Below are positions 1-9,998 of a DNA stretch of 64,000 bases, piece by piece (within the stretch, counting starts at the first letter, position 1; every line of letters begins with the position of its first letter). The notes beneath the pieces were generated by a model. It ran no database searches. It saw only the letters and a program-made list of their open reading frames with translations, and was not told where the DNA came from. Location of the stretch: contig CAIIXF020000313.1 of assembly GCA_903813345.2 (NCBI GenBank), forward strand, positions 1 to 64,000. Direction: 5' to 3'. Origin of the DNA: Owenia fusiformis (Eukaryota; Annelida; Polychaeta; Sabellida; Oweniidae). Both the position numbers and the translations under genes were made by a program.

Positions 1-186
1 CAAATCGATGAGCTGCGAGGAATTATTGGGAATACTAAATTTTACCACGGAATGATCGGTTAATTGTCCAGTGGGCCGAATCTCCACGTAAGAGTAGGCC
101 GTCACGCTACTCTCCGTCGGTGGTTCGCCGAAAAATCTCAAATTATCACTTATAACTTCTTCACTGCCACTCACTTTGAACGCCAT
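1..186 (-). CDS. Polinton/Maverick capsid-type protein (F54H12.2-like), N-terminus, runs off the left edge
   Basis: An open frame starts at an ATG whose complement is at 184-186 and stays open for 62 codons to base 1. Seen: a PPTESSV motif near residue 22, then YVEI near 33 and FSIP near 50, ending in a hydrophobic IDL. This spacing matches the start of the metazoan proteins annotated as F54H12.2-like, which occur in Polinton/Maverick DNA transposons and are thought to be virion-related. It lies 18 bp beyond the stop of the basic protein upstream, in a compact same-strand series typical of these elements. Only the N-terminus is in the window, so intactness cannot be judged. The family call is from memory of the motif pattern and was not searched. 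Confidence 0.55.
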   Translation of the reverse strand, partial: MAFKVSGSEEVISDNLRFFGEPPTESSVTAYSYVEIRPTGQLTDHSVVKFSIPNNSSQLIDL

Positions 187-204
187 CTTTATTTTTTGCT
201 TTTT

Positions 205-579
205 TCAATTTCTGTCAAAGATATTTTCGTAGCCTTTCTTCCCCTTACGTTGTTGACCGTTCGGTTTTTTCTTCTTACTGACCGCAGCGACTCCAGTATG
301 CTTTCTTTTATTCTTGGTGGTCGCGGGTTGCATCGTTGAAATCTCGTTATGTCTCGCCATCATTTTCTGTTGCTGTAAATCTGAACGCGCTCGTTCGGTG
401 ACGGCTTGAATCGGAGAGATCATTTTTACCGGGGCCTGCGCTTCCCTCACAGACGATAGGGGGATGTATCTGGCTTTGTGTTTTCCCCTGCCTATCTGAG
501 CCATCACCCGACCCTCCCGACTAGCCCGAATGAACGAGTCCCATTTCTTAGGATCGTCCACGTAAAGTTCCAATTTCAT
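205..579 (-). CDS. Small basic protein of a Polinton-like cluster
   Basis: About 124 aa if started at the ATG at 579. The frame is open up to 627, but that overlaps the upstream gene, so the internal Met followed by KLELY is preferred and leaves 17 bp after the upstream stop. The first 40 residues look folded (YVDDPKKWDSF). The remainder is strongly basic and low-complexity, with Lys/Arg runs near the C-terminus (KKKK, RKGKKG) that suggest nucleic-acid binding or nuclear targeting. Core or DNA-condensing proteins of this character occur in virus-like transposons, but I do not recognise a specific family. Its position between two Polinton-type genes is the main support. Confidence 0.5.
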   Translation of the reverse strand: MKLELYVDDPKKWDSFIRASREGRVMAQIGRGKHKARYIPLSSVREAQAPVKMISPIQAVTERARSDLQQQKMMARHNEISTMQPATTKNKRKHTGVAAVSKKKKPNGQQRKGKKGYENIFDRN

Positions 580-596
580 TTTATTTCTCGTTTTTA

Positions 597-1016
597 TTAC
601 AACAAACGACGTATGTGAACCGCGCAAGTCACTGCTCCTTCTCTGAATGACACCGTCTTGTTGTTGTCTCCTCTTATATTTATCTTGATTCTGTCGAAGT
701 GAACTTGATTGATGGGAAAGTACATGGGCCTATCGAACACCCTGTTCGGATTGGATTTGGGAATTCTTCTCAGAATGCACTTTTTCTCGCAGTTCACCAC
801 CGATGAATCGGCCAGTTCGCATAATACGTCCAGACAACTCACTTCAGAATCGCAAATGGGATCCTCGGGAAAATTGATTTCGCAAAGGGCTATCTGCCAA
901 AGACCTATCAGATTCAAGTAGCCGGGTAGAACGACCGTGAAGCTATTCGAATTGTTAAAAGGATAATACTGTCTAGAGTCGTTGCTGCTCAAGAAAAAAT
1001 AATGGTCCGTCTCCAT
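597..1016 (-). CDS. Polinton/Maverick-associated structural-type protein, 139 aa
   Basis: Begins METDHYFFLSSNDSRQYYP and continues with FTVVLPGYLNL, GLWQIALCEINFPE and a C-terminal VHFDRIKINI...VSFREGAV segment. This arrangement matches a family I associate with invertebrate Polinton-like elements, probably a minor virion protein. The match is by pattern only. A TATA-like sequence lies about 47 bp upstream. It is the first of three closely spaced minus-strand genes. It is short for the family as I remember it, so an internal deletion is possible, although the frame is intact. An alternative is an endogenous virus-like relative of the same gene set. Confidence 0.5.
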   Translation of the reverse strand: METDHYFFLSSNDSRQYYPFNNSNSFTVVLPGYLNLIGLWQIALCEINFPEDPICDSEVSCLDVLCELADSSVVNCEKKCILRRIPKSNPNRVFDRPMYFPINQVHFDRIKINIRGDNNKTVSFREGAVTCAVHIRRLL

Positions 1017-1060
1017 CGTTTTACTCGGACTAAATGAATGAGTTCAAGTGGTGGATGAAA

Positions 1061-1070
1061 TTATAAATAT
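1061..1070 (-). promoter_or_regulatory. TATA-like box upstream of the 139-aa gene
   Basis: Minus strand reads ATATTTATAA about 45-55 bp before the ATG at 1016. Distance and composition fit a TATA promoter with a very short leader. Weak on sequence alone because the region is AT-rich. Confidence 0.3.
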
Positions 1071-1320
1071 GTAAAGGGACCTTCCAAAATGGACAGGGCC
1101 AGGGGGTCAAATAATCATGCAATTTGTTTTCAATACTACTTCATGTTTAAGTTATGGTATTTCGAAATAACAGCATTTGTAACTCTACACTTAATTGAAC
1201 TTTATTGAATCCTCAAAAGTATCGAATATAGTTTGAAACACTTCATTAAAAATAAACAAATAAAATTCTTTTTTATTTTCTGATATAATCACTTTTTATT
1301 AATTCCATTTTCATTTACAT

Positions 1321-1326
1321 TTTATT
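1321..1326 (-). terminator. Polyadenylation signal AATAAA
   Basis: Minus-strand AATAAA about 120 bp beyond the stop codon of the two-exon gene (stop at 1445-1447). It is the nearest canonical hexamer downstream and would end that transcript before the Polinton-like cluster. Confidence 0.4.
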
Positions 1327-1444
1327 CTGAAATACATTTTCTTGCTGTCATAGCAACTGTATTATACGGTCTCAAAATCCTATATTAACCCAATATTAGT
1401 GATTGTTCTCTGATGTATCACATATAAATGTTGTTGGCTGAATG

Positions 1445-2384
1445 TCAATAATAAAACTGCTTTGTGTTTCCAAAGCTTGTGACATCATCAAAACCGAGTG
1501 AAGCATTTTCTTGGGATCCGAAAAGTTCTGGCGACAATGGCTGGGATTCGGGTACCTCGTGGCTTTGTCTCTTCGGAGTCACCATCCGGTCTGAATCGTA
1601 GGAATCCCCCTTTCTCTTATTGTTCAGAGTATATTTCTGACTAGCTCCCGAATTACCGCTGTCTGTTCCTTTGTCATCGGTTGAAGTAACTAAAAGACAC
1701 GCAGTGAAAGATTTATATCAAATTCATGTTGAAATACATTACACAATGTTTATGCTATTTAGCGCGTTTCCCCCTACCATACGAACATGCTATTTTAGAT
1801 GACAGTCATAATATCATGTGATATTAACAAACAGTACCGAATTATAGATACATGTATTGTACATGTTGTATACAAAACTCACGCAATAAGTGACTTAACT
1901 TACCATTTTCTTTGTTTTCTTTCACTGCAGTTAAAATGCAGGCATTTATCTCTCCAATTTTTTCCTTTAACAGCTCGAAGTCTGCCCAGTCGATTTTGAT
2001 TTCATCCGATTCGTCGCTTTGCTTTCCAGAGGAGGACTGTGTAGCATTTTTTCTCGTTCTCTTCATTTTCATGTATGTGTTTTCGTACCCATCCCGTCCA
2101 ACGTACACAGTCAATAACTTGTCCAGTTTGATTAACATCTCCTCGCCCCCAGCCATCACACATCGAGCGAATTGCGAAAGTGTTGGTATGGCATCCCTGA
2201 AGAGAACGTACTGTTAGATGGACAGTAGCACAGACTTGTTGAAGTAACGAAGTTCTGATGTATTAAGTATTCTTTGCTGGAATAGTAAAAATGGTTTGGG
2301 ATATTTCCCCAATCTAACGTCCACTTTAAATTCACTTCCAAACTCGAATACAGCCAGAGAGTTGATTTCCTGCGCTTCAGTCAT
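1445..2384 (-). CDS. Two-exon gene of unknown function with one in-frame stop in exon 1
   Basis: Exon 1 runs 2384-1904 and ends at a consensus donor (ATG|GTAAGT). The intron is 1903-1690 with acceptor TCTTTTAG. Exon 2 is 1689-1445. Joining the exons keeps the frame to a TGA at 1447-1445, which is strong support. From the ATG at 2384 the product would be 241 codons, but a TAA at 2216-2214 interrupts after 56 residues, with the frame continuing open on both sides. From the ATG at 2156 a 165-aa product is intact. The second half is polar and Ser/Asp/Lys-rich (KRKGDSYDSDR, PKRQSHE), and its basic clusters would fit a nuclear protein. I do not recognise the family. It is either a recently broken gene, a gene using the inner start, or one with an alternative upstream exon. 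Confidence 0.55.
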
Positions 2385-2640
2385 TGTAATGTACAGTATA
2401 CGATGATCTTACTATATTTTCAATTTATTTTACTTTTTTCTGGATTGTTAAAATATTTACTGCTAATCGATCAGAGTTGACGATGGTAATGAGGGCTACA
2501 GTAAACCTTAACGAAGAACTCAATGTGATCCCTAACACTCAGCCAATGAGACTTGACTTAGTTTTAAACCCACCAATGGTAAAGGGCATTTGGTTTGCTA
2601 AGTGTCGGCGTGATCCTTATATATAACAAATGAGTGACTT

Positions 2641-2667
2641 TGGTACAACATTTACAGTGTTGTACCA
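2641..2667. repeat. Perfect 10-bp hairpin TGGTACAACA / TGTTGTACCA
   Basis: Two perfect 10-bp arms separated by 7 bp (TTTACAG). The arm contains TGGTACAAC, the core word of the minisatellite that starts about 90 bp downstream. Confidence 0.7.
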
Positions 2668-2749
2668 TATTTTCTAAATGGCTCACTAATCGTCACCCTC
2701 CTTTGTTATCGAGCTAATGAGGCGAGCGGGAGACATAGGGAGGGAAGAG

Positions 2750-3090
2750 TGTTGAGCAACATAGCTTGGTACAACGTTGACGTGTGGCTCCCTTAACAAA
2801 GGGCGATGCGTAACATACAGAGGTAGAACATCATGGTACAACACCTTAACAATGGGTGTTGAGCAACATAGCTTGGTACAACGTTGACATGTGTCTCCCT
2901 TAACAAAGGGCGTTGCGTAACATACAGAGGTAGAACATCATGGTACAACACCTTAACAATGGGGTGTTGCGTAACATACAACGTGGTACAACCTTAGAAC
3001 AAAGGGGTGTTACGCAACATACAACGTGGTACAACCTTAGAACAACCTTAGAACAAAGGGATTATGTAATGGTACACCGTAGTACAACCT
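2750..3090. repeat. TGGTACAAC minisatellite, about 107-bp period decaying to shorter units
   Basis: Two nearly identical blocks of about 107 bp begin at about 2751 and 2858 (GTTGAGCAACATAGCTTGG...). Shorter units built from GTAACATACAACGTGGTACAACC follow to about 3090. The small minus-strand open frame across it is a by-product of the repeat. Confidence 0.75.
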
Positions 3091-5089
3091 TAGAATGTGG
3101 CTCCTTCATTCCCTAATAACTACTCATGGTGTACTGAAATGGTTAGTCACTTTTAATCCCGATAAGAGAACGCAGGTAACATTACATCGTGTTCAGAATT
3201 CAGTAGGCTGTGACGATAAATCATTTTTATTTCGAAATTGTACGTTAGATTTCAGTAAAAAATTAGGATAGCTAGAAATGATAGGTTGGTATGGTAGGTC
3301 GGGAATCTAAGGCAGGACAATTGAATCGAGAGGAGACGGTCATGCCCAATAACGCAGATGCAAGTAGGTAGATACCAGATTCGCCACTAGGTGGCTCGTT
3401 CGGGTCAGATAACATGGCGGGTATAGTAGAAAGTTCCCTTTAACATTTATTACATCTGTTTTAGTGGTTCAATTTTTATATAACCTTTATGTATCTAATA
3501 GTTATGCAAATTAAAATATGTCAAGTAAAAGAAAATGTTATCTGTCCCATACAAGAAAAGATATTTCACTTTTTGTGTTTTTGTAACATGGGGTCTATGA
3601 GGAATCAACCCGAACTAGAAGTTACATGTTCAAAAAAAATTAAATTTTCAAAGTTGATAAACAATTTTCGAAACCATTTTTCTAGAAGTACAATGTACTT
3701 TTACATGTAGATTTCAAATATGACATCACTTTAACTGAATTTTGAATATTTAATGACGTAAATCAAGATTATTTCTATTCGCATCTAATCTATTTGTTTG
3801 CTAGCCTTTCGTTGAAAGGAACAAAATCGCTAAAAAACGTTGCCTACGATTGACCAAGGGCGTTACAATACCCGGGAATTTATCGGTTCGTGCAGTACTT
3901 GTTTGTGATAGCGCCCTCTGTAGGTCACTGTGCTTATAGCCTACAGTAATACGGGGTAGGATATCGGGAATTCGGTCAGTTTCTATCCGTCGATTTCGCT
4001 ATGAATTGAAGCAAGTGTGACCACTTTATCCACTTAAACAATTTGATAATTGATTAAATATTTAAACAAAATCGATAAACACGTTATACACTTCCTATCT
4101 CCTTAGAAATTAGCATGTATTTATGGATTGTGTTTTCGAACAAGGCTCGACCCAAACCAATAGGGAAATCCTTATGCTAATTAGTATGACGTCATAGTTT
4201 TCCTGGGGAATCCTAGATTTCAAAGCCTCAGTCTGTTATTGTGTCAAATGTAAACGCTCTTTTGCAGACAGAAAATTGACTGATTAGCTTTTAACTTTCA
4301 GCTTTGATGTTTAAATATTCTGTATTTCTACCGGACTTCTTGCTGAATATCATATAATGTTATAACTTGATTTGGATCATTGCCTGATTGCTCATTCTGA
4401 AATTTTGATTGTGATTCATGATTGATTGGCAAGAAAAATAATTCCTATTGTTTTCCATCGAAGTCAAAATGTTACAGCATGAGTTATAATGTCGAGTTTG
4501 CATCATGTTAAATTCTGCTAGTGATTAGAAGTCCATGCACAAGCATACACATTAGAGACAAACACACCCAGGCTCCAGGCCGTGGATGGAAATATAAAAC
4601 TATTTAAGGCACAAACTGGTATTAATAGACCGATATGTAGTGTCTGCCATGTATTGAAGGTAAACCAATCTGCATTATTAATGTTTCTTCTATCAATACA
4701 TGGATTGTGCAATGGAAAAGCAATGGCACAATCAAAAATGTGCATATCAATCGTGAATATCTCTCGGTTCAAAGCTTATTTCCAACAGAATCGTGTCAAA
4801 ATATGTGTCTGAGTAACAGTTATACATTATAAGATCGCAAACTCTCACCAATTATCAGCCGAATGGCTCATTTTCAACGAAATGTCCTTAAGACATCAGC
4901 CCATCAGCCCTGGGTCGCGCCTAAGACCAAAAACTATTTCAAATAGCCCTCCCCTAATTATATTGGATAATCACATTTATGCGTGCGCGCGCAGCTCATC
5001 CACTGAACGAAACGCCACTTCCCGCTGAAATCACCGGGTATTGATCTTTCCCTTGGATTGACATTCAAAATCGAATTATTCTACAAATA
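3091..5089. other. Non-coding stretch, nothing recognised
   Basis: AT-rich DNA with scattered short open frames of under 85 codons on both strands, none with recognisable motifs or paired splice sites. The frames around 4518-4812 lie on opposite strands of the same bases and neither looks like a protein. Confidence 0.4.
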
Positions 5090-5189
5090 TGGTCGGTCTT
5101 TTACACATTTTCTTCAAACCCTGTTTTGAGGCTACCAGTGGAAAACACCGACCGGTCGGTGGTCGGTGGGGTCGGTCTTTTTCGTAAAC
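5090..5189. repeat. GGTCGGT-rich repeat at the left edge of copy 0
   Basis: GGTCGGTCTTTT occurs at 5091 and again at 5170, each followed by a run ending AAACCCTG. The interval contains ACCGACCGGTCGGT and GGTCGGTGGGGTCGG. Homology to the array units begins directly after the second AAACCC, so this marks the left breakpoint or a later insertion. Confidence 0.45.
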
Positions 5190-5278
5190 CCTGATTTTTT
5201 TGATTTTTTCAGAATTCATTCTATCTAATCTCACTTGTATAACATAAAAGTTGTTTCTTGCTTGTAAAATAGGCCAAA

Positions 5279-5655
5279 ATGGATGCCTGGGGGCAAAATA
5301 TGCCCAGAGATTGGGCTGGGAGGCAACAGTCTACCCCAATAACTGCATTATTTGGACAGGCTATCGTAACAAGGCTACTGGGTATGGGCAGTTGTGCATA
5401 CAGAAGCGCGGTAGTCAAAAATGGGTGACCGTGTCGGCTCACTGGCTGTCGTATGCCACATGGCATCCTAACGATACGCTTGATTTAACGACACTGGACT
5501 TATCTCACCTTTGTCATAACAAGCTATGTATCAACATAAATCACCTTAGCCTAGAACCACATTCTGTAAATAATGTGCGAATGGGTTGTATCAATGCCGG
5601 AAAATGCAGTCAGTATGGGGCCTACCCTGATTGCCTCTTAAAATGGAAAATGTAA
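5279..5655 (+). pseudogene. His-Cys-box nuclease, copy 0, frameshifted
   Basis: Same gene as the array nuclease. One G is missing from the G-run after codon 4 (five instead of six), so the ATG at 5279 is out of frame with the rest. The downstream frame is open and could start at an upstream ATG at 5251, giving a different N-terminus. The SHLCHN...C...H catalytic segment is kept. The histidine equivalent to array residue 113, a probable second-zinc ligand, is Tyr. A disabled nuclease is the simplest reading, though the alternative start leaves a nearly full product. Confidence 0.75.
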
Positions 5656-5678
5656 ATGGTATGATTAGATCACTTACC

Positions 5679-6221
5679 TCATATAATCTCTTGGGCATAA
5701 TCGTGATCATCGAACCTTGGCGATCTCCTCAATTTCATTTTTAAAATGTTTTTTTTGTCTAATTGCTCTTTCTTATAATCACTAGTTCGCTTTTCTAATC
5801 TTGTGTGTAAATACTGTCTAGTGTAGTATGCTCTATGAAAAGACTTGTTTTTTCTTGCATGTGGGGAATTTTTATATTTTCTCATGTATCTTTTCTTTTC
5901 ACTCATGCTACGTAGATGCTTTGCAGCACTTGCTGATGATATTGGGGCCCCAATAAGTTCCAATTTGAGGTGAGTGGCATTTTCTCTACCATGGTTTATA
6001 TCTAATACTGCAGAATGTAATCTGCCATTACATGTGGCTGAAAACACCTTGTTTTTAGGTAAATATTCTGCAATTACCTTATTTGTTGCCTCATTTTTGT
6101 TTGTATGCGTGTAAAAGCGCCCATCATTAACAGCTTCGGGGCCCAACTTCATTTCTAAAAGTACGCGTATGAATTTGCAATCTTCCTGAGATGGCATCAA
6201 TTTGTCATTCTTTGTAATTCC
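5679..6221 (-). pseudogene. Mutator-like transposase, copy 0, C-terminal piece
   Basis: Matches the C-terminal 180 or so residues of the array transposase with a few substitutions. It ends at the AATTCC duplication at 6216-6221 where the 5.7-kb TGCCAAC element inserted. The next piece resumes at 11918. Confidence 0.85.
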
Positions 6222-6310
6222 CACAGTTGCCAACTCCCGATTTAAATCGGGAGATTCCTGTTTTTTTAACCCATCTCCTGCGCAATTTTGCCATCTCCCG
6301 ATTTTCTAAT

Positions 6311-6718
6311 TGTAACATGGCCATTTTCATGTTTTTATATTTTTCACTTTTCATATTGATCAGTCCTATATATTTCCCTTATTCTCAATATAACAGGTCC
6401 CTAGGTTACTATTGTATCAGTGCCAAATGTTTTAATCCTCTTGTTTGCCATGCCTTACCTGCTATCTTTTGTTTCAAACCTGTTTTTATTGCTGTTCATG
6501 CTGTATTTCCTTTGTTTTGTTTTATATTCCTTATATGGAAAACACACTCACTCACTTGAGTTTGGGTGTTGGCCCAGCCTCAGTAGTTGCTTTGAGATTG
6601 TACAGAGAACACTGTGTTTGTTTATTTGAAATTGACTTTTTATACATTTTAACTTTACTTTTCTGTTCTGTTGACTTTTATATTATCGCCACCCACGGCC
6701 TTAGCCCCGGACATTACA
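6311..6718 (+). repeat. 5' LTR
   Basis: 408 bp, TG...CA ends with a short inverted repeat TGTAA/TTACA. Contains one extra CTGTT relative to the 3' LTR near 6663. Confidence 0.85.
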
Positions 6719-6719
6719 T

Positions 6720-6738
6720 TGGTACCAGGAGTGGGGTA
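6720..6738 (+). other. Primer-binding site, leucine-tRNA type
   Basis: TGGTACCAGGAGTGGGGTA starts two bases after the 5' LTR. It resembles the complement of a metazoan leucine tRNA 3' end including CCA. The exact isoacceptor cannot be told without the host tRNA set. Confidence 0.6.
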
Positions 6739-6843
6739 GGCAAGGATAAAAAGTGGGGTAGGTGAAGTCAACAAATTAGTAGGAGCAAATAAAGTGGGGT
6801 AGGCAGCCAGAAAACGCGGAGCAAGTGGGGCAATAAAGGATAT

Positions 6844-7686
6844 TTGACAGTAACACACAGAGGAATAATGGAACATTATTACTTTTCAAAAATGGAATTT
6901 ACAAAACGATGTTGGTTCTGTAAGTCTACAAACCACACCAAGCGACAATGTGAACTCTTCAAAAATGCCAGGTATTTCTGTTCAAAATGCCAAATTTATG
7001 GACACCGTAACAAAGATCATCAGGATATTCCGACACTCCAGGAGAATGTTATGAAGGCATTCAAGTCTGCCTCTACACAAACAAAACATTTAAAATCAAA
7101 TGAACGATCAAAGCAACATAATAAACATTGTCAAACAGCAACAGTAAACATGGATATTTATCAATACAACATGGACAACTACAAACGTATAGAGAGCGAA
7201 TTATATGGACAGAAGAATGGCAATCGAATATACAAGGAACGGATCATGGAACTGGAATCACAGAAGGTTAAACATTTGGCTGACATGAAAGCTCGGGACA
7301 AAGAGATCCGAGAATTACATAGGGACTTACAGGTATATTCTGATCGCACAACTACTGATGATCAAACCATCTCCAAACTGAAATCTGATCTGACGGATTC
7401 TGAGGTGAGATTAAATATATTGACCGTTACCTGTGATAAACATCTTAATACGATCATTGATATCAGGAATCAACTCAAGGAACAATCCGAAACAATGGAA
7501 ATATACAAAACACTGATAAAAACCCAGCAGGAGAAATTGGATCAAATTATAACTCGAGTGGGACCAACTGAATCTTCAACTTTATGGAAACAATTAGGAG
7601 AACATCTATTTTGGAAAGGAAAGAGGCCAATTCAACACAAAGCCATACTACAGGGTGACCGGAAAAAAAGGAGACCATTGAAGTAA
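6844..7686 (+). pseudogene. Gag-like protein with N-terminal zinc knuckles, truncated by mariner insertion
   Basis: 280-codon frame. Residues 23-36 form a canonical CCHC knuckle (C23, C26, H31, C36), followed by a CCHH variant (C46, C49, H54, H59). Residues from about 100 to 250 are long, charged and helical with heptad character (probable coiled coil). Codons 270-280, ending at the stop, come from the mariner terminal repeat that begins at 7651, so the original C-terminus is lost. Knuckles before a coiled coil reverse the usual Gag order, in which the knuckles are C-terminal. No capsid domain is recognisable. It could be a captured nucleocapsid-like gene rather than a true Gag. Confidence 0.6.
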
Positions 7687-8643
7687 TCAATTTCTCCTAA
7701 ACTAGACAAGTGCCATCAATGAAATTTTGCATACACTGGAACAGTTATATGGAAATTTGTTACTGAAGGTTTCAATACAAGCATTCAACTGGTTCAGGAG
7801 CTATGATCATTTACATAACATGCTCCAAATAGGCACAATTGAGACCAACGCAGAGTTGGATTCATATGGCAAACTACCCTTACATGTTCTGCCCTCTATG
7901 GCATTATTATGGCATTACATATAGCAGTGATTGCCTTCTTTAGGTCAACAATAGTCTGAGGATTGTTTTGGTATAGATTGTCTTTCAAATATCCATACAA
8001 AAAGAAATCAGCAGGATTCAAGTCTAGGCTGTAATGGCAATGAAGGGTTATCTGACATGTGGTTCATCATCCTGTTGCCAAAGTGCTGATTTACCAAATC
8101 TTAAGAGTCACTTTAGGTATTGGGCATAGTGCCATGTTACTAAAACCACTATATGGCACAATTAAATCCCATATGAAAACCAAGGGCTGCCCAAAACCTC
8201 CTTAGGATGATACTGTAACTGAGTGGGACCACTGAGTCAGAAGCCATAGGTCAGATAAGCTTCGTCTCCATACACCTCAAATTTGAATCCACCTGATTTC
8301 TTTTTGTGGGGCAATTTGAAAGACAATGTGTACCAAAACAATCCTGAGACAATTGCTGACCTAAAGGTGGCAATAAATGCTAAATGTAATGCCATAACAA
8401 GGTCGGAATATGTAAGGGTATTTGCCAAATGTATCCAGCTCTGCGTTGGTCTCAATTGCGCCTATTTGGAGCATGTTATGTAAATGATCATAGCTCCTGA
8501 ACCAGTTGACTGCTTGTATTGACACTTTCAGGAACAAATTTCCATAGAACTGTCCTGATGTATGCAAAATTTCATTGATGTCACTAGTCTATTTTAGGAG
8601 ATATTGCCTATTTCAATGGTCTCCTTTTTTTCCGGTCACCCTG
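7651..8643. mobile_element. Palindromic Tc1/mariner derivative with arms of more than 300 bp
   Basis: TA on both sides (7649-7650, 8644-8645); ends CAGGGTGACCGGAAAAAAAG in inverted orientation. The left arm (7651 to about 8000) is an inverted, diverged copy of the right arm (about 8290-8643), so the whole element can fold back. It inserted into the gag-like frame. Confidence 0.8.
8283..8483 (+). pseudogene. Mariner/Tc1 transposase C-terminus remnant
   Basis: Starts NPPDFFLWGNLKDNVYQNNP and ends YLEHVM, the conserved tail of a Tc1/mariner-type DDE transposase around and after its last catalytic Asp. Only the tail is present, in the right arm. The left arm carries a decayed inverted copy. Confidence 0.7.
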
Positions 8644-8868
8644 TATTTGATGTTTGATTTGAGGATATGTTTCGTTTTGACCTACAACTACAAGAGATGT
8701 GTATTAACTTCTGCAACTTATGCATATTTTCCATAATATGATAATCTGGAACAACTTTTATCTTCACTGATCTTCAATTGACTGTCATTACATCAGATAT
8801 ACATATATCGTTAGTGACTAGCCTTTTACCACAATGTGCCAATCTAACCTATTGAGTAATCAATCTTC

Positions 8869-9094
8869 ATGGTGTATTTGTCTTAAATTGATGTTTATTT
8901 ATTAGCCAGTTATGGTGTTCATTTAACTGCCTATGGTGTTCAAGCCTTATGGTGTAAAGTAACTAGCCTTTATAGTGCTAAAGCCCTTTATGGTGCATTA
9001 TATTTAAGCCTTTAATGGTGTATACTAGCCTTTTATGGTGTATGAGACTAGCCTTTATGGTGTATATTAGCCTTACATGGTGTTAATTAAGCCT
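8869..9094 (+). repeat. Degenerate AGCCTTTATGGTGTAT tandem repeat
   Basis: ATGGTGT recurs about every 20-30 bp, usually preceded by AGCCTTT or AGCCTTA, across the 3' part of the LTR element interior. Confidence 0.6.
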
Positions 9095-9354
9095 AGAATG
9101 ATTTTACTTAATATGTTTTTTGGTACTTCAATGGCTTTTCATTTAACTAGTCAACATTTTATACTTTAGAATTATGTTATACTTTGCTTTATAATGTTGA
9201 TCATTGTGGGTGTTATTAGGGGAGGAATATGCTCATTTTTATACAGATGTGTTACATAATTTTAAATTGCTATACATCTTTATCCTTTATGTATTTTGTA
9301 TTTATGACCGACTTAAGGTAAATGCGGGACGCATTTAGACATTGTCCGCGTGAA

Positions 9355-9757
9355 TGTAACATGGCCATTTTCATGTTTTTATATTTTTCACTTTTCATAT
9401 TGATCAGTCCTATATATTTCCCTTATTCTCAATATAACAGGTCCCTAGGTTACTATTGTATCAGTGCCAAATGTTTTAATCCTCTTGTTTGCCATGCCTT
9501 ACCTGCTATCTTTTGTTTCAAACCTGTTTTTATTGCTGTTCATGCTGTATTTCCTTTGTTTTGTTTTATATTCCTTATATGGAAAACACACTCACTCACT
9601 TGAGTTTGGGTGTTGGCCCAGCCTCAGTAGTTGCTTTGAGATTGTACAGAGAACACTGTGTTTGTTTATTTGAAATAGACTTTTTATACATTTTAACTTT
9701 ACTTTTCTGTTGACTTTTATATTATCGCCACCCACGGCCTTAGCCCCGGACATTACA
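9355..9757 (+). repeat. 3' LTR
   Basis: 403 bp copy of the 5' LTR. The bases just before it (GCGGGACGC...GTCCGCGTGAA) are not a clear polypurine tract. The nearest purine run, AGGGGAGGAATA, is about 130 bp upstream. Confidence 0.85.
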
Positions 9758-9998
9758 TAATTTTGTAATTTTTCATCATCTCCCGATGTTTTCTCCAATA
9801 TCTTACAAATAAGTCAATTAACTCCAGCGACATCTAATCATGAAAAACAAAGTTAATCTAATATAAATGTCCAATCAACAACAAGGAAATTAACGCACGC
9901 GTAACAATTTTAATCAGTAAGAGCGAATCCATCCTTTATTACGATCCTAGCGCATGCGTATTACGTAGATAATCTCCTGAGTGGAGGCGATAAGAATC

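Larger units (their letters stand above)
6311..9757 (+). mobile_element. Non-autonomous LTR retrotransposon (gag-like gene, no pol)
   Basis: Two direct LTRs (6311-6718 and 9355-9757) start TGTAACATGG and end GGACATTACA. TAAT flanks both outer ends (6307-6310, 9758-9761) as a 4-bp target duplication. A primer-binding site abuts the 5' LTR. The 2.6-kb interior holds one gag-like frame truncated by a palindromic mariner, a run of AGCCTTTATGGTGTAT-type repeats, and no reverse transcriptase, protease or integrase motifs. The 4-bp duplication and leucine-type primer suggest a Ty3/gypsy-driven element. The LTRs differ by one substitution and a 5-bp indel, so the insertion is young. Confidence 0.85.

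Noticed and set aside
6420-6765. Hydrophobic frames duplicated at 9464-9713
   Set aside because: They lie inside the two LTRs and repeat only because the LTRs repeat.
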